DNA of 64,000 nt from Desulforhopalus vacuolatus (GTDB lineage Bacteria > Desulfobacterota > Desulfobulbia > Desulfobulbales > Desulfocapsaceae): contig NZ_JAFFPZ010000010.1 of NCBI RefSeq assembly GCF_016918505.1, forward strand, positions 53,446 through 117,445, in the 5' to 3' direction. The notes below the pieces were generated by a model that saw only the letters and a program-made list of their open reading frames with translations, had not been told where the DNA came from and made no database searches. Numbering within the stretch: the first letter of the stretch is position 1; each line of letters starts with the position of its first letter. Positions 62,001-64,000 of this stretch are shown here, piece after piece. The position numbers and the translations under genes are program-made.

Positions 62001-64000
62001 TTCCGGACACCATTCCGGCACCTTCATCGACGGTCGTAGATACATCCACACCTGCTACCGGCGCATCGTTGGTACCGTTGACCGTAATCTGAATCTGCAT
62101 CGCATCCGTACCACCGTTCTCATCCGTCACGGTGACCGGAACTGTCAGCACGACCGTATCACCAACATTGAGATGGTCGTAGGCCACATCGGTCGGATCG
62201 AAACTATAGGTTCCATCCATGTTCAGCATAAAACCGGATGGAGCAATAGATCCTGCTGTAATACTGAAGGTCGCTGTCTCCGGATGGTCAACATCCGTAG
62301 CAGTGAGCACACCGTCAATTGTCGCGGCGCCTTCATCAACGGACCTGGTTACATCTGCGCCTGCTACCGGAGCGTTGTTCGTACCGTCGACCGTAATCTG
62401 GATCTGAACCGTATCGGTTCCGCCATTATCATCGGTCACGGTAACAGGGATCGTTAAGATCTCGGAATCACCGACATTCAAATATCCGTACGTCGCATCG
62501 GTTGGATCGAAGCTGTATGAGCCATCTGGATGCAATGTGAAGCCTGCCGGAGCAGTTGAGCCTGGAGTGACCGTGAAGGTCGCCGTCGAGCCATCATCTA
62601 CATCGGTGGAAGTGAGCGTACCACTGATCCCAGCGGCCCCTTCATCGACGGTAGCCGTTACATCCGCAACAGCCACCGGTGCATCATTGGTCCCATTGAC
62701 TGTAATCTGGATCTGGACTGTATCGGTTGCACCATTATCATCGGTTACGGTGACGGGGATTGTCAGGATCGTGGAATCACCCACGTTCAGATGGTCATAC
62801 GCCGCATCGGTCGGATCGAAACTATATGATCCATCTGCGTGCAGCGTAAACCCGTCGATCGTGGCAGTCGTCGTATAAGCGGCCGTTGCACCATCATCCA
62901 AATCGGTGGAAGTGAGCGTGCCATTAATGGCAGCATCCCCTTCGGCAACCGTCGTGGTAACGTTCGCGCCAGCAATCGGCGCATCATTGGTACCGTTGAC
63001 CGTAATCTGAATCTGCACCGTATCGGTACCACCCTGATCATCAGTCACCGTAACAGGGACTGTTAAAATCACGGAATCGCCAACGTTCAAGTAATCGTAC
63101 GTCGCATCGGTTGGATCAAAACTGTAGGAACCATCTGCGTGCAGCGTAAAACCTGCCGGAGCAGTTGATCCTGGAGTGACCGTGAAGGTCGTCGTCGAGC
63201 CATCATCTACATCGGTGGAAGTAAGCGTACCACTGATCCCAGCGGCCCCTTCATCGATGGTAGCCGTTACATCCGCACCAGCTACCGGGGCATCGTTTGT
63301 GCCGTTAACTGTAATCTGGATCTGGACTGTATCGGTTGCACCATTATCATCGGTCACGGTGACGGGGATTGTCAGGATCGTGGAATCACCCACGTTCAGA
63401 TGGTCATACGCCGCATCGGTCGGATCGAAACTATATGAACCATCTGCGTGCAGCGTGAACCCGTCGATCGTGGCAGTCGTCGTATAAGCGGCCGTTGCAC
63501 CATCATCGACATCACTTGAAGTCAGGTTGCCAGAAATCATTCCGGCACCTTCATCAACGGAAGTAGTGACATCAGCACCAGCCACCGGCGCATCATTGGT
63601 ACCGTTAACCGTAATCTGGATCTGCACCGTATCAATTCCGCCCTGATCATCCGTCACGGTAACGGGGATCGTCAAGATCTCGGAATCACCCACGTTCAAA
63701 TGGTCATACGCCGCATTGTTTGGATCGAAACTATAGGTTCCGTCTGGATTGAGCGTGAAACCTGCCGGAACGGTTGAGCCTGAAGTGACAGCAAACGTTG
63801 CCGTTGCCCCATCATCGGAATCCGTTGAAGTGAGCGCACCATTAATCAATGCCGCCCCTTCATCAACGATGGCCGTAACATCAGCACCAGCTACTGGCGC
63901 ATCGTTTGTGCCATTGACTGTAATCTGGATCTGAACGGTATCGGTTCCGCCATTATCATCGGTCACGGTAACAGGGATTGTCAAGATCTCGGAATCACCC
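59032..64000 (-). CDS. Giant VCBS/cadherin-repeat surface protein, C-terminal part (runs off right edge)
   Basis: The frame is open from 64000 down to the stop at 59032, giving at least 1650 residues; the true start lies outside the window. From N to C: ten tandem VCBS-like repeats of 100-103 residues with the NGTNDAPVAGADVTT motif, two classical VCBS repeats (NGTNDAAVITSPVANL), one cadherin-like repeat, a Thr-rich linker, two Ig-like/cadherin-like (He_PIG) domains with LPYWLSFDATTGHLWGIPPQ and LPGWITFDSANGRFEVNAP, and a short tail GRPSLSEQLASYCRKM. No RTX nonapeptides are seen. Probable adhesin or matrix protein exported by the genes immediately downstream. Confidence 0.93.
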   Translation of the reverse strand, partial: GDSEILTIPVTVTDDNGGTDTVQIQITVNGTNDAPVAGADVTAIVDEGAALINGALTSTDSDDGATATFAVTSGSTVPAGFTLNPDGTYSFDPNNAAYDHLNVGDSEILTIPVTVTDDQGGIDTVQIQITVNGTNDAPVAGADVTTSVDEGAGMISGNLTSSDVDDGATAAYTTTATIDGFTLHADGSYSFDPTDAAYDHLNVGDSTILTIPVTVTDDNGATDTVQIQITVNGTNDAPVAGADVTATIDEGAAGISGTLTSTDVDDGSTTTFTVTPGSTAPAGFTLHADGSYSFDPTDATYDYLNVGDSVILTVPVTVTDDQGGTDTVQIQITVNGTNDAPIAGANVTTTVAEGDAAINGTLTSTDLDDGATAAYTTTATIDGFTLHADGSYSFDPTDAAYDHLNVGDSTILTIPVTVTDDNGATDTVQIQITVNGTNDAPVAVADVTATVDEGAAGISGTLTSTDVDDGSTATFTVTPGSTAPAGFTLHPDGSYSFDPTDATYGYLNVGDSEILTIPVTVTDDNGGTDTVQIQITVDGTNNAPVAGADVTRSVDEGAATIDGVLTATDVDHPETATFSITAGSIAPSGFMLNMDGTYSFDPTDVAYDHLNVGDTVVLTVPVTVTDENGGTDAMQIQITVNGTNDAPVAGVDVSTTVDEGAGMVSGNLASSDVDDGSTAAFTVTPGSTAPAGFTLHPDGSYSFDPTDATYDHLNVGNSEILTIPVTVTDDNGGTDTVQIQITVNGTNDAPVAGADVTTIVDEGAALINGALTSTDVDDGSTTTFTVTPGATVPAGFTLNPEGTYSFDPNNAAYDHLNVGDSTILTIPVTVTDDQGGIDTVQIQITVNGTNDVPVAGADVTTTVDEGAGMVSGNLTSSDVDDGATAAYTTTATIDGFTLHADGSYSFDPTDAAYEHLNVGNSVILTIPVTVTDDQGATETVQIQITVTGTNDAPVAGADVTTIVDEGAALINGALTSTDVDDGSTTTFTVTPGSTAPAGFTLNPEGTYSFDPTDATYDHLNVGDSVILTVPVTVTDDQGDTDTVQVQITINGTNDAAVITSPVANLIETDAVLTTGGTLGITDVDSATTFIALTDVAGSNGHGTFTVGSDGVWTYTTDTARDEFIDGTNYTDAVTVRSADGTTTIITVNILGTNDAAIITPAVENLTEADAVLTTGGTIAITDVDSDTTFTPLTNLPGSNGYGKFTVDSDGVWTYTADHAHNEFIAGSIYTDSITITSADGTTSTITVNITGTNDAPVITTEAQHTVAENTTLVTSLTSTDVDADGTPATFTLSGGTDAALFQIVNGNLEFITAPDYEADAHSYSVDITANDGLDSTTKTLTINLSDVNDVVPSLVTTPSLVTTPSTPPTVATSSTSTSTATTTTTTTTEYYNISWYTYNNETFSLFTEPSLQIGKVNESGSFYLPEGMFKHTDPNVQIRLEAGLVNGGSLPYWLSFDATTGHLWGIPPQGAEGIMDVQISAHDQKGNAAFTQLTLHIFNSPSEDTSSPLDDDSTGMSLGRYGLYLAGSVDSREVLIDEPAVFDLPAELFRHSDDNAEITIEATLSDDSPLPGWITFDSANGRFEVNAPADADKTVDIKIMARDENGNEAETHFILHIKDTEESVQYTPVIPNDAIFMMKGRPSLSEQLASYCRKM
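59838..59890 (-). repeat. TGT-type microsatellite encoding the Thr-rich linker
   Basis: Eight consecutive TGT units, then CTGTTGATGTTGATGTTGAT, encoding the TSTSTATTTTTTTTE region. A nearby 18-bp tandem duplication encodes SLVTTPSLVTTP. Slippage in units of three keeps the frame. Confidence 0.85.
60836..64000 (-). repeat. Tandem VCBS repeat array at DNA level
   Basis: At least ten 300-309 bp units. Two kinds alternate over several units: one with TIDGFTLHADGSYSFDP (100 residues), another with PGSTAPAGFTLHPDGSYSFD (103 residues). Segments such as 60977-61140 and 61582-61746 are almost identical over about 160 bp at a distance of two units, showing recent duplication or gene conversion. Confidence 0.9.

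Noticed and set aside
62173..63934. Several plus-strand open frames inside the adhesin gene
   Set aside because: They recur with the VCBS repeat period and are reverse readings of the repeat, not genes.

Overview
The window looks like chromosomal DNA of a Gram-negative bacterium of the Desulfobacterota (deltaproteobacterial) type, most likely near the Desulfobulbales. The grounds are the translation block ffh-rpsP-khpA-rimM-trmD-SPOUT methyltransferase-rplS-rnhB, the block thrS-infC-rpmI-rplT-pheS-pheT-ihfA-merR, an orphan hisI-hisG pair beside engB, lipid A export genes, and intergenic DNA full of dispersed repeats. The placement is inference from gene order and protein character; no database was searched.

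Layout. 1-6.2 kb: the SRP/ribosomal/RNA-modification operon on the minus strand, an M24 peptidase and a tRNA-Arg. 6.3-12.3 kb: an accessory stretch with a SHOCT-domain protein behind a promoter and palindrome, a transglutaminase-like protein, a decayed IS with intact ends and target duplication, a repeat-rich non-coding kilobase with a possible small RNA, and two poorly characterised proteins. 13-18.5 kb: RhlE-type helicase, GlgX, a methyltransferase whose C-terminus is read from a dispersed repeat, and a TrmO-like protein. 18.9-25.6 kb: a TetR-regulated HlyD/FtsX/ATPase exporter with a large palindromic operator, then LysE/RhtB, ZIP and PACE transporters separated by repeats. 26-34 kb: tRNA-Pro, the pheST/ihfA and thrS/infC blocks, tRNA-Val. 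34.7-45.8 kb: gpmI-darP, thyA, an FKBP isomerase, hisI-hisG-engB, a radical SAM protein, and a conserved protein with a nucleosidase-like C-terminus next to an orphan sensor kinase. 45.8-52 kb: rsmI, lpxL-like, msbA and waaL-like genes on the minus strand, opposite pfkA.

53-64 kb (minus strand, running off the right edge) is the most unusual region. A giant VCBS/cadherin-repeat surface protein, with its start outside the window, is followed by a tightly packed cassette: a TolC-family outer-membrane lipoprotein, a periplasmic HlyD-type adaptor, a GAF-domain HlyD adaptor, and a membrane protein joining a PqqD-like N-terminus and an M50 metalloprotease core to a HlyD-like C-terminus. No ABC ATPase is in the cassette and the adhesin C-terminus has no RTX repeats. 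I infer a dedicated secretion, processing or anchoring apparatus for the adhesin that differs from standard type I secretion.

At least seven families of dispersed repeats fill the gaps between genes: purine-rich GGGAGAC tracts, elements with the CGTGTCCATTCGTGG motif, CCACGGAA elements, a roughly 90 bp element ending in ACCATTTACATTTTG, and others. They gather around transporters and accessory genes and avoid the ribosomal operons.
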